Positions 1 through 7,732 of a stretch of DNA of 37,384 bases are shown here, one piece after another. The stretch is taken from NCBI GenBank assembly GCA_017521365.1, contig JAFXCT010000098.1, forward strand, positions 1 to 37,384, written 5' to 3'. The first letter of the stretch is position 1, and each line of letters starts with the position of its first letter. The notes beneath the pieces were generated by a model. That model was not told the origin of the DNA, did no database searches, and worked only from the letters and a program-made list of their open reading frames with translations. Source of the stretch: Clostridia bacterium. Its GTDB lineage: Bacteria; Bacillota; Clostridia; Oscillospirales; Acutalibacteraceae. Made by a program: the position numbers and the translations under genes.

Positions 1-3000
1 CTTCTTTATCGCTTGATTTGACGTTATCAACAGTGAGAACATCAACGCCTGTTGTATCGGGAGCAATTTCATAAAGAGCGGTTGTTTCACCAGCGAAGTT
101 GCCGTTGCCTGTGATTGTGAGTTCGTAAACACCGACGTTTGTTGCTTTGTTGCCGCTTACGGTATATGTTACTTCAAGACCGTCAACGGTTACGGCTGCA
201 ACTGTCTGTGTCTGCTCTGCACCATTGTAAACAAGAGCATCGCCGAGAGTGATTTCTGCGTTTGCAATATCTCTCGGAAGAACTCTGCCCGTTGCCTGAA
301 CACCGTAGTTGGGAGCAATCCAATCGCCGTATTCGGGGAACTGATAGTTTCCTGCATCCGTACCGTTTATATTGTAAACGACTTGAACGGGAGCATTATC
401 TGTAACGGTATGTACGTGATAATAAGCATCAATTACAGCATAACCGACATCATCGCCGTCAACAATGCCGTCAAAGGTAATAACAACCTTTGAAATATCA
501 ACACGGTAATCGTCACCGTAAATTCTGTCGGGTACAGTTGCCGCAACTGTTACGGGCTTCTTGCCGATTGTTACTGTAACCGTTGCAGGCTCGGTGTCAT
601 TGTGGTTTGCATCACCGGCGACTTTATAATACACGGTATAATCGCCTGCATCCGTGCCTTGGGGGATTGTTTCGGAATATTCTGTACCGTCAAGGCTGTA
701 AACCATTGTGCCGTACATTGCTTCGCCTGCGGAAATAAGATTATGTGCTTTGCCGTTATATGTAGGGGTGTTGGGCACAGGTGCGGCAGTAACGGAGTTA
801 TCTGCCTTTACGATTGTAAACTCTTTTGTTGCTTCGCCCGTGTAATCTCCTGTACCCTTTACAGTTACTGTTGCCGTGCCTGCGTTAACATTGTTTGCGA
901 AAGTGAGAGTGTAGTCCTTACCCTCCGTGAGAGTCTTGCCGCCGACTGTTACGATAACCGTGGGCTTGATTTCGCTGCCGTTATAGGTGAATTCTGTTGA
1001 ATCAAGAGTAACAACCGCGTCTGCAAGGTCAGCACCCTTGCTTACCTTTACATAGCCGTTAATGATTTTTGCATCATCTGCAACATCAATAAGCTTACCG
1101 TCGGCATCTTTGTAGTAATAATCCTCTGCAAGGAATGTGTTTGCGGTTGTATAAGCAACAACAAAGCCGTTGGGGAATTCGCCGCCCTTGAGGGTGAGGG
1201 TTGCATCTTCACCATAGTAAACAGTCCATTCGCCGTAAGGTGTGCCGCTGTAATAACCGCTTGCAAAGTCTGTTCCCGTGAAGCGGCCGCCGGTTACCTC
1301 AACAGTACCGCTGTAGAGATTAAACGCAGCATAGGAGTTACCCTTGAATTCGCCGCCTTCAATATAGGCTGTGCCACTATTGCTAATGCCGCAAAAGCCG
1401 CTGAACTCACCGCCATAGATATAGGCAGTTCCGTCGGTGTCAACGTTTATTGCACCTGCATCAATAGATGTAAAGCTGCCGTTGTAAATATAGACTGTGC
1501 CTGAATTTCTGATTGCATCATAAGTATCGGCTTCAATTTTGCCGTTTTTAAAGTTGAGTGTGCCGGAAGTGACAATACCTGCGGCACCCTTAAAAAGGCC
1601 GTTTTCAATGGTAAGCGTACCACAATTGAAGATTGTCTGAGAAGTTGCACCGTTTGTCTGAACGGTGCCGCCTTCGCAGCTGTCCTTGATTGTTATATTT
1701 GCATGGTAATAAACCATTAAAACATCATCAGTTTTGTTAAGAATGGTTTTGCCGTTAAGATCAAGAATAAACTTGCCCGAAGAGATTATGGCGGTTTCGG
1801 TAAGCGTAATATCATCGAGCAGAGTAAGTGTGCTGTCTTCGCTGCTTTGTGCCGCTGTTATTGCATCTGCAAAGGTTTTGTAAGTACCGACAGCGTTGCC
1901 GTCTTTATCGGTTACGGAAGCTACAAAATGTTCCTTGACCTGAACATAGCCGTCGATAATTTTTGCATCATCTGCAACGGTTATCTTGTTGCCGTCGGCA
2001 TCGTAAAATTTATAACCCTCTGCGAGGAATGAATTTAAAGTGTCCTCGGTATTCTCGGATTTAAGGACAAAACCGTTTGTGAACTCACCGCCTGCGAGCG
2101 ATACGGTGCCTGCTAAAATCCTTATTTCATCAATATCAAGCGTGCCGCCGTTTACTGTGAGAATACCGTCCTCATAATTAATGCTGATACGTGGTGCCGT
2201 GAAATCGCCGCCGTTTACGGTACAGGAAGCAAAGACACATACGATTCCGTTAAATTCGCCGTCTTCAATTACGGTTTCCCCTGATGAAATATAAAGTGAA
2301 TATTCCGCTTCAAATTTACCGCCGTTTACGGTAAGCGTTCCTGAACTGTTAACCGCTTGTTTTTTGCCGATTATGTTTCCCGCGTCAACGGTGAGTGTGC
2401 CAAGGTTGGAAATTGCAGGTGTGTTTGTGCCGCCCGTTTTGACCGTGCCGCCCTCGCCGCTGTTCTTAACGGTTACGTTAGCCTCCTTATTTATCTGAAG
2501 TGTAACGCCGGTTTCATTGAGCAGGGTTTTGCCGTTGAGGTCAAGGGTGAACTTGCCGGAGTAGATAATCTGTGTAGAAGTAAGAGTGATGTTATCAAGC
2601 AGGGTAAGCGTGCTGCCCTCGTTGTCCTGTGCTGCTGTAATTGCATCTGCAAAGGTCTTGTACGGTGAGCCTGAAAGCTCGTTGCCGTCTTTGTCGGTTA
2701 CCTTTGCGGCATAGTTGAGCAGAGTGAACTCAACCGTTGCCGTTGCACCGCCGACTGTTACGCTTGCGGTGTAAGTGCCTGCATCTTTGGGAGGCAAGCC
2801 GTAAGGGGCTGAATATGTAATATCACTGACTTCAACCGAAGTATCAACAAGATTGTTTTCAATGGTTGCTTCCTTTGCTGTGCCGTCAACATAAAGGTCT
2901 GCAGGGGCAAGAATTGTGAGTGTGCCCTCAGAATCCGGGCAGTTGCCGTCCGTATTTTCGCAAACAGCGGTAATTGTATCACCCGAAGCGGTATATTCAA

Positions 3001-4075
3001 ATGAGTGAGTATGAAGATTTATTCCGCAAAAATCGCAAGCGCTGTCGCTGTCTGTTTCGCTGTCGTAATGCCAGGGATAGTTGAGATTTATTGCAGAGTT
3101 TGTATAAACCTTCTCTGCATCGACATCGCAGGAAATATATCCGTAGTTAACCTTGTATGCACTTAAAATAACGGGTATGGGATCTGTGCCGAGCTTCTGT
3201 CCCCAACCGTTGCCGAGAGCATAGGCGATTTCACCTGTTGAGAGCTTTGAAGCGGGCATTCCCTCGCTGTCATATATTTCAAAGTGTGTTGCCAATGCAT
3301 AATCCGAATCGTAAACGGCGCCGTTATATCTGTCGGTAATGTAAATTGTTTTCTGAATCAGTACGGGGTTGTCTTTGTCACCTGTACAGATAATGCCGCC
3401 GATATAATTTCTTACAGACAGACCCGAAACGGTAAAATCCGAGGGATCGTCAACCTTGAGAGCTACGTCTGCAAGACAGTTAAGAATTTCAGTTCTGCTG
3501 TGGCCGAATACTGCAGCACAAATACCTGCGGCAGCCGCACCGGCATCTTTGGCATAAATCGAGCCTTGTGCATAGCAGTTGGTAATGGTTGAGCCAGCAG
3601 CATATGAAGCAATACCTGCAACAAGACCGTATCTGCTTTCAAAATAGAAATTGGTTACCGCAACGTTGGCTATAATTGCTTTTACAGAGTGAGCCACAAG
3701 TGACAGATAGGGGCTGTCTTCAGGGTCCTTGCAGTAAAGACCGCTTATGGTGTAGCCGTTACCGTTAAAGATACCTGTAAACGGATTATCGCGTGTTCCG
3801 ACAGGAGTCCACACACGGGCACCCGTGGTAGAAGCCGACATAGTGCCGCTGTTATAAGTAATATTTTTAGTAAGCGAGGCATTGATTGCGGTGTTACCGC
3901 TGTTTACTTGAGCGGCAAACCAATCAAGGTCATCTGCCGAGTCAATCTCGTAATAGGTTTTACCGCCGATTTCAACTGTCGGCGGAGCTGCTGCCGCAAA
4001 CGCCGAAATCGGCGTCATTGACAAAAGCATTGCAACAGCGATTAAAATGCTTATGAGTTTGTTTGTTTTTTTCAT
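1..4075 (-). CDS. Giant secreted repeat protein (beta-helix and Ig-like modules), 3' end outside window
   Basis: The frame is open from ATG at 4075 to the left edge (1358 residues), so the C-terminus is missing. GGAGG lies 7-8 nt before the start. Residues 1-27 are a signal peptide (KK, hydrophobic core, AFA cleavage site). Residues 30-330 resemble GLUG-type repeats (GIFNGNGYTISGL). Two homologous parallel-beta-helix modules follow at about 458-718 and 719-1010. Each opens VTDKDGN, then YKTFADAITAAQ, LTLLD and LDLNGKT, and ends FLAE...VADDAKII. From about 1025 there are MBG/YDG-like Ig-type modules (FTYNGSEIKPTV, DGDDVGYAV). No catalytic motif is visible. I infer a cell-surface or secreted adhesin or scaffold; an S-layer, sortase or dockerin anchor could lie in the missing part. 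It is the last gene of a minus-strand region, downstream of a hairpin cluster. Secreted repeat protein: confident. Function: unknown. Confidence 0.85.
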   Translation of the reverse strand, partial: MKKTNKLISILIAVAMLLSMTPISAFAAAAPPTVEIGGKTYYEIDSADDLDWFAAQVNSGNTAINASLTKNITYNSGTMSASTTGARVWTPVGTRDNPFTGIFNGNGYTISGLYCKDPEDSPYLSLVAHSVKAIIANVAVTNFYFESRYGLVAGIASYAAGSTITNCYAQGSIYAKDAGAAAAGICAAVFGHSRTEILNCLADVALKVDDPSDFTVSGLSVRNYIGGIICTGDKDNPVLIQKTIYITDRYNGAVYDSDYALATHFEIYDSEGMPASKLSTGEIAYALGNGWGQKLGTDPIPVILSAYKVNYGYISCDVDAEKVYTNSAINLNYPWHYDSETDSDSACDFCGINLHTHSFEYTASGDTITAVCENTDGNCPDSEGTLTILAPADLYVDGTAKEATIENNLVDTSVEVSDITYSAPYGLPPKDAGTYTASVTVGGATATVEFTLLNYAAKVTDKDGNELSGSPYKTFADAITAAQDNEGSTLTLLDNITLTSTQIIYSGKFTLDLNGKTLLNETGVTLQINKEANVTVKNSGEGGTVKTGGTNTPAISNLGTLTVDAGNIIGKKQAVNSSGTLTVNGGKFEAEYSLYISSGETVIEDGEFNGIVCVFASCTVNGGDFTAPRISINYEDGILTVNGGTLDIDEIRILAGTVSLAGGEFTNGFVLKSENTEDTLNSFLAEGYKFYDADGNKITVADDAKIIDGYVQVKEHFVASVTDKDGNAVGTYKTFADAITAAQSSEDSTLTLLDDITLTETAIISSGKFILDLNGKTILNKTDDVLMVYYHANITIKDSCEGGTVQTNGATSQTIFNCGTLTIENGLFKGAAGIVTSGTLNFKNGKIEADTYDAIRNSGTVYIYNGSFTSIDAGAINVDTDGTAYIYGGEFSGFCGISNSGTAYIEGGEFKGNSYAAFNLYSGTVEVTGGRFTGTDFASGYYSGTPYGEWTVYYGEDATLTLKGGEFPNGFVVAYTTANTFLAEDYYYKDADGKLIDVADDAKIINGYVKVSKGADLADAVVTLDSTEFTYNGSEIKPTVIVTVGGKTLTEGKDYTLTFANNVNAGTATVTVKGTGDYTGEATKEFTIVKADNSVTAAPVPNTPTYNGKAHNLISAGEAMYGTMVYSLDGTEYSETIPQGTDAGDYTVYYKVAGDANHNDTEPATVTVTIGKKPVTVAATVPDRIYGDDYRVDISKVVITFDGIVDGDDVGYAVIDAYYHVHTVTDNAPVQVVYNINGTDAGNYQFPEYGDWIAPNYGVQATGRVLPRDIANAEITLGDALVYNGAEQTQTVAAVTVDGLEVTYTVSGNKATNVGVYELTITGNGNFAGETTALYEIAPDTTGVDVLTVDNVKSSDKE

Positions 4076-4151
4076 AGGGTTTCCTCCTTTGTATGTGAAT
4101 ACAAATTAAATATGTAAATAAAAGCCTTTCGGCACGATTGCCTTTCCGTTA

Positions 4152-4411
4152 ACCTCCTTTGAAAAGGAGGTGGCAGACCGCAGGTCTGACGGAGGATTGA
4201 TTTACCGTTTTTTCTTTTCCAATCCTCAGTCTCGCTTTGCTCGACAGCTCCTTTGATAAAGGAGCTTGTTTCCTTTCGGCCCGGTTGCCTACCAAAGGCT
4301 TCTCCTTGAGGAGAAGCTGTCACGGAGTGACTGATGAGGTGCAATATAAAGTATTGTATTTTCTCCCACCTCATCCACCGCAAGCGGTCCCCCTTCCCCT
4401 CAAGGGGAAGG
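4152..4411. repeat. Cluster of four short hairpin units arranged as two inverted pairs (REPIN-like)
   Basis: Four GC-richer hairpins fill the 362-bp gap between the TetR gene and the secreted protein. Stem 1: 4152-4160 with 4163-4171, plus a small stem 4174-4179/4183-4188. Stem 2: 4246-4254/4258-4266, perfect 9 bp. Stem 3: 4299-4305/4310-4316. Stem 4: 4392-4400/4403-4411. Units 1 and 2 face each other through GGAGGATTG (4191-4199) and CAATCCTC (4220-4227). Units 3 and 4 face each other through GATGAGGTG and CACCTCATC. No ORF of interest lies here. Interspersed palindromes of this general look are common in clostridial gut genomes; membership of a named family is not established here. Confidence 0.7.
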
Positions 4412-4437
4412 CTATATCTGCGTTCGTCATTCTGCGC

Positions 4438-5100
4438 TTAAAATGTATTCGCTTTTTCAACATATTCCTTAAACTCGTTAAAAATGCGTTTGCCGATTGA
4501 AGGGTAATCCATTGCAAGAACCTTATCAATCTTTATCCTGCGGATTTCTTCGGGCACATTATAAATTGTCATAATAGCATTCAACGCTCCCGAAATACGT
4601 GTTTCAAGCGGCACGGTTTTATCAATGGCATTCAGCGTTGCGTGTTCAATGCCTGCAACAAGAATTTCCGCTTCTCTGAACTGCTCGTCTGTCCAATCGG
4701 GACAATACTCCGCAAAAACCTCTTTTGCACGGGCGGTGTCGTTGTTGTGGATAATCTCAAGGCATTTCGGGCTTTGATAGGTCGAAATAAAAAAGTCTTT
4801 CGCAACCTCGCTTTCTTCGCAAGCCGCCGCCATTGTCATCAGCTCAAAGCAAAGAGCAAGCAGCGAACTTATGCCGTCATCTGCTTCTTCCTTTATCATC
4901 TTCCACTGATATTTGCACAGCAAATCCGTGAGCACCGCAAGAATGTTGTCCTTCGAGTGAAAATAAAATGTGTAGTTGCCCTTGCTTATTCCTAACTCAT
5001 CGCAGACCATTTTAACGCTTGATGCCGAATATCCGTAATCAAGAAACATTCGGGTTGAAACTCGGATTATTTTATCTTTTGTTGTTTCTTTCTTCGCCAT
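4438..5100 (-). CDS. TetR/AcrR family transcriptional regulator
   Basis: 220 residues, the normal length for the family. Residues 1-60 are a TetR-type DNA-binding domain: a first helix (TKDKIIRVSTRMFLDYGY) and a helix-turn-helix at about 27-50 (VCDELGISKGNYTFYFHSKD), with the characteristic glycine and YFHSKD. The C-terminal helical ligand domain is not diagnostic of any inducer. The gene has its own promoter with an overlapping inverted repeat, so autoregulation is likely. No efflux pump or enzyme, the usual partner, is adjacent: the next gene on the strand is the giant secreted protein beyond the hairpin cluster. The target is therefore unknown; the secreted protein is only a positional guess. 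Confidence 0.9.
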   Translation of the reverse strand: MAKKETTKDKIIRVSTRMFLDYGYSASSVKMVCDELGISKGNYTFYFHSKDNILAVLTDLLCKYQWKMIKEEADDGISSLLALCFELMTMAAACEESEVAKDFFISTYQSPKCLEIIHNNDTARAKEVFAEYCPDWTDEQFREAEILVAGIEHATLNAIDKTVPLETRISGALNAIMTIYNVPEEIRRIKIDKVLAMDYPSIGKRIFNEFKEYVEKANTF

Positions 5101-5126
5101 AGTGCCTCCTCAAAAGCAATATTCGC

Positions 5127-5170
5127 ACTCGTACTATACATAATTTAGCACGAGTACAAATTTTTGTCAA
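5127..5170 (-). promoter_or_regulatory. Promoter and probable operator of the TetR gene
   Basis: Read on the minus strand, TTGACA (5170-5165) is followed after exactly 17 nt by TAAATT (5147-5142). The inverted repeat ACTCGT/ACGAGT (5127-5132 and 5150-5155) spans the -10 box, the usual arrangement for TetR autorepression. Direct observation: boxes and repeat. Inference: the repeat is the TetR operator. Confidence 0.6.
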
Positions 5171-5286
5171 CAGTTTTTTAAAGTTTTTCAAAATCGCTCC
5201 AAAACAATCTAATCTCTGCCTTGTGTGCAAACTGAATATTAAAATAACGTTAACTTTCAGCAGTTTACTAATCCTGCGGATTGGAT

Positions 5287-5321
5287 AAAAAAAGAAGCAA
5301 GTCGATGACTTGCTTCTTTTT
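5287..5321 (-). terminator. Intrinsic terminator of tRNA-Ala
   Basis: A near-perfect hairpin lies directly 3' of the tRNA: arms 5288-5303 and 5307-5322 with a 3-nt loop. In the minus orientation an A-run opens the stem and a T-run closes it. The last stem base touches the encoded CCA end, so the transcript would carry almost no trailer beyond the hairpin. Confidence 0.85.
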
Positions 5322-5397
<76 letters not shown>

Positions 5398-5409
5398 AAG
5401 TGCTTGAAT

Positions 5410-5439
5410 ATAATAGCACAAGAAACAATGAAAAGTCAA
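5410..5439 (-). promoter_or_regulatory. Promoter of tRNA-Ala
   Basis: On the minus strand TTGACT (5439-5434) and TATTAT (5415-5410) are separated by 18 nt. The -10 box lies 12 nt before the first tRNA base, a suitable distance for initiation at a very short leader. Confidence 0.65.
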
Positions 5440-5469
5440 GAGAAATATTAAAAAAACTGAAAAATTGAA

Positions 5470-6294
5470 TTATTTTACAAGCAAGAAATAGCCAAGCACG
5501 AGTGCGCCGAGAACAATTCGGTAAACGCCGAAGACCTTGAAATCCTTTTTCTTGATATAGCTCATAAGGAACTTTACCACACCGAGAGAGACGGCAAAGG
5601 CCGTAACGCAGCCGACAAGCAGGATTACCAATTCATCCCCTGTGAAGCTGAAGCCGAAATCGAGGAGCTTCAGCGCACTCAGGCCGAACATTACGGGCAC
5701 GGCAAGGAAGAACGTGAACTCTGCCGCCGCAACACGAGAAACACCTATAAGAAGTGCTCCGATTATCGTTGAGCCCGAACGTGAGGTACCCGGAATTATT
5801 GAAAGCACCTGAAACAGGCCGATTAAAAGCGCTTGCTTATAGCTTATCATTTCAAGCTGATTTGTTTTCGGTGTTTTGTTTTTAGCCGCATTTTCTATGA
5901 TTATGAACGCAACACCGTAGATAATCAAAGTCAGGGCAATTACAACGGGCGTATGCAGGCGTGATTCGATAAAATCGTCAAACAGCAATGTTACAATTGC
6001 ACCGGGTATGCAGGCTATAACAACCTTTAACCATAGTGAAAAAGTATCCTTTTTTAGTTTAAGTCCGTTATTCAGTTCAAAGGGTATCATCCGCTTAAAG
6101 AACACACTTACAACGGCTAAAATTGCACCGAGCTGGATTACGACGAAGAACATTTCTTTAAATTCTTCACTCATATTCATCTGTAAAAACTCATCGACAA
6201 GCAGCATATGACCCGTACTGCTTATGGGCAGCCATTCGGTTATGCCCTCGACTATGCCGAGGAAAACCGCTTTGAGAATTTCAAAAAAATTCAT
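5470..6294 (-). CDS. uppP: Undecaprenyl-diphosphatase UppP (BacA family)
   Basis: 274 residues, the usual family length. UppP dephosphorylates undecaprenyl pyrophosphate to recycle the lipid carrier of peptidoglycan and wall polymers, and its activity can give bacitracin resistance. Both signature motifs are present: EGITEWLPISSTGH near the N-terminus and PGTSRSGSTI at about 60% of the chain, with about eight hydrophobic segments. ATG at 6294 is preferred because AGGAG lies 8 nt before it; an upstream in-frame start at 6351 would add 19 residues unlike the family and would lie inside the preceding terminator. The leader between the upstream gene and this start holds a terminator hairpin whose arm could also pair with the ribosome site. 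Confidence 0.95.
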   Translation of the reverse strand: MNFFEILKAVFLGIVEGITEWLPISSTGHMLLVDEFLQMNMSEEFKEMFFVVIQLGAILAVVSVFFKRMIPFELNNGLKLKKDTFSLWLKVVIACIPGAIVTLLFDDFIESRLHTPVVIALTLIIYGVAFIIIENAAKNKTPKTNQLEMISYKQALLIGLFQVLSIIPGTSRSGSTIIGALLIGVSRVAAAEFTFFLAVPVMFGLSALKLLDFGFSFTGDELVILLVGCVTAFAVSLGVVKFLMSYIKKKDFKVFGVYRIVLGALVLGYFLLVK

Positions 6295-6312
6295 ATCATT
6301 TCTCCTGTAAAA

Positions 6313-6348
6313 AACGCTCCTGCTTATATAGTATGAAACAGGAGCGTT
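6313..6348 (-). terminator. Intrinsic terminator between the phosphoesterase gene and uppP
   Basis: Perfect 10-bp stem AACGCTCCTG (6313-6322) with CAGGAGCGTT (6339-6348) and a 16-nt loop. On the minus strand the stem is followed by a T-run. It lies 17 bp beyond the stop of the gene ending at 6365 and 19 bp before the uppP start, so partial read-through into uppP is possible. Confidence 0.75.
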
Positions 6349-6364
6349 CAATATTAATTATGTA

Positions 6365-7567
6365 TCAGATTCTGAATTCTGCGGTGAGGCTGTTGGCTGA
6401 TTTGTTGTTCCAGAAGCCTCTTGCCGTTACGCTGAGGACGTATTCGCCATCGGGAAGGCTTTCAATTTTGTAGCCTGCCGTTTCGGGCATATTCTTAACG
6501 TAATACTTTGACCAGAAGCAAAGCTGACGGACAATTGCGTTGTCACTCTTGCGGCGGACGGTTACCTTATAATCGTTAACTCTGTCCTCGTCAATTTTTG
6601 CCTGAGTGAATTCAACCGTTGCGTCGCTGCCCTCTACCTTGACTTCAATTTTTGCATCATCGGCAAAATAAGGCTTTACGCTCGTATTATAGCGTGCGTC
6701 CGTATAGGTGAAGTTGTCAGGCTCCCACGGTGTTTCAACGAGCCATTCGTAGCCGAAAAAGCTCTCTGTGAGCACGTCGTAGGGTCTGAGCAGTACCCTG
6801 CCCTTTTCGTCTGCCTCGACAAGCACAAACTGTGCGGCCTCCGGCTCGTTGGGCGGTACCGTGCCGTAAATCTTGTCAAACTCATCAAGCTCGAAGTACT
6901 TGAAGCTGCCGGTGCCGACGCTTGTAAAATGCTGCTGATGAATTGAACGGGGATCGTTTACGGGGGCGTGAGAGTGACCCGAAAAATCGATAATCTGCGG
7001 ATAGTTCATAAGAATATCGGTGATTTCGTCCTCGCCCCAGTAAACGTTGCCGTAAACCGTGCCCTGGATATGGGGATGCTGGAAGAAAAATACCGGCTTG
7101 AAGGGGTCGTCCGCAACCGCCTTGTCAAGCTCTGCCTTAATCCACGCACGCTTTTCGTCGTTGAAGCGGCAGCCGTTTGTTGTGGTAACGGAAATGAAGT
7201 GAAAGCCGTTGATTACGTTGTGGTTATCGCAGGGAACGCCGAAAATTCTGCCGAATTTTTCAAGCGCTGCGGCCTCGCCGCCCTCGCAGAAAAACTCGTG
7301 GCTTGCCATAGTCAGAATCCACTTTGTTTCGGGCTTAAGGCAATCGTCAAAGGCGTCCTTAACGTCCTGCATCTGCTCGTCTGAGCCGCCGTCGGCAAAG
7401 TCGCCGTTGATTATAACTGCATCGAGGTTTTTGTAATCACAGCCCTCGGCATATTTGTACATAAGGTCAAGACCCTTGCGGAAGTATTCAACTCTTGAAG
7501 GGTGCTCACGGTTTGCGTGAAGGTCACTTGAAGCGACAAATCTTAAAACGGGTGTAAAGTTTTCCAT
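6365..7567 (-). CDS. Cytoplasmic calcineurin-like metallophosphoesterase
   Basis: 400 residues from ATG 7567 (an in-frame start at 7615 is possible; a GGGGA lies rather far, about 13 nt, before the chosen ATG). Metallophosphoesterase motifs in order: SSDLH (D15, H17), NGDFAD (D56), a third motif reading MASHEF (88-91) where GNHE/D is expected, FFQHPH, and SGHSHAP. The metal-ligand Asn of GNHD is thus Ser; its codon AGC is one base from AAC. The last 130 residues look like a beta-rich accessory domain (VTVRRKSDNAIV, DGEYVLSVTARGF). No signal peptide, so cytoplasmic. Substrate unknown. It is divergent from a two-gene unit encoding two more members of the superfamily. Confidence 0.85.
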   Translation of the reverse strand: MENFTPVLRFVASSDLHANREHPSRVEYFRKGLDLMYKYAEGCDYKNLDAVIINGDFADGGSDEQMQDVKDAFDDCLKPETKWILTMASHEFFCEGGEAAALEKFGRIFGVPCDNHNVINGFHFISVTTTNGCRFNDEKRAWIKAELDKAVADDPFKPVFFFQHPHIQGTVYGNVYWGEDEITDILMNYPQIIDFSGHSHAPVNDPRSIHQQHFTSVGTGSFKYFELDEFDKIYGTVPPNEPEAAQFVLVEADEKGRVLLRPYDVLTESFFGYEWLVETPWEPDNFTYTDARYNTSVKPYFADDAKIEVKVEGSDATVEFTQAKIDEDRVNDYKVTVRRKSDNAIVRQLCFWSKYYVKNMPETAGYKIESLPDGEYVLSVTARGFWNNKSANSLTAEFRI

Positions 7568-7664
7568 TTTATGTAAATCCCCTTTCGGTGTTTTTCGTCC
7601 ATTTGATTTTAACATATCAGGTACTTTTAGGCAACCGTTTTATTGTTAATTTTTATTAATTAAT

Positions 7665-7693
7665 TTGACATTGGTTTACAGCAGGTGTATAAT
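7665..7693 (+). promoter_or_regulatory. Strong sigma-A-type promoter for the secreted and tail-anchored phosphoesterases
   Basis: Consensus TTGACA (7665-7670), a 17-nt spacer and consensus TATAAT (7688-7693). Both boxes match perfectly, about 40 nt before the ATG at 7733. High expression is expected unless repressed. Confidence 0.85.
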
Positions 7694-7732
7694 TCAGTAT
7701 TATAAAAATATGCTTCAGATAGGTGAATTACT

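Noticed and set aside
602..3592. Several short plus-strand open frames across the giant secreted gene
   Set aside because: They are Cys/Val-rich antisense products; the minus frame is continuously open over 4 kb with signal peptide and repeated modules.
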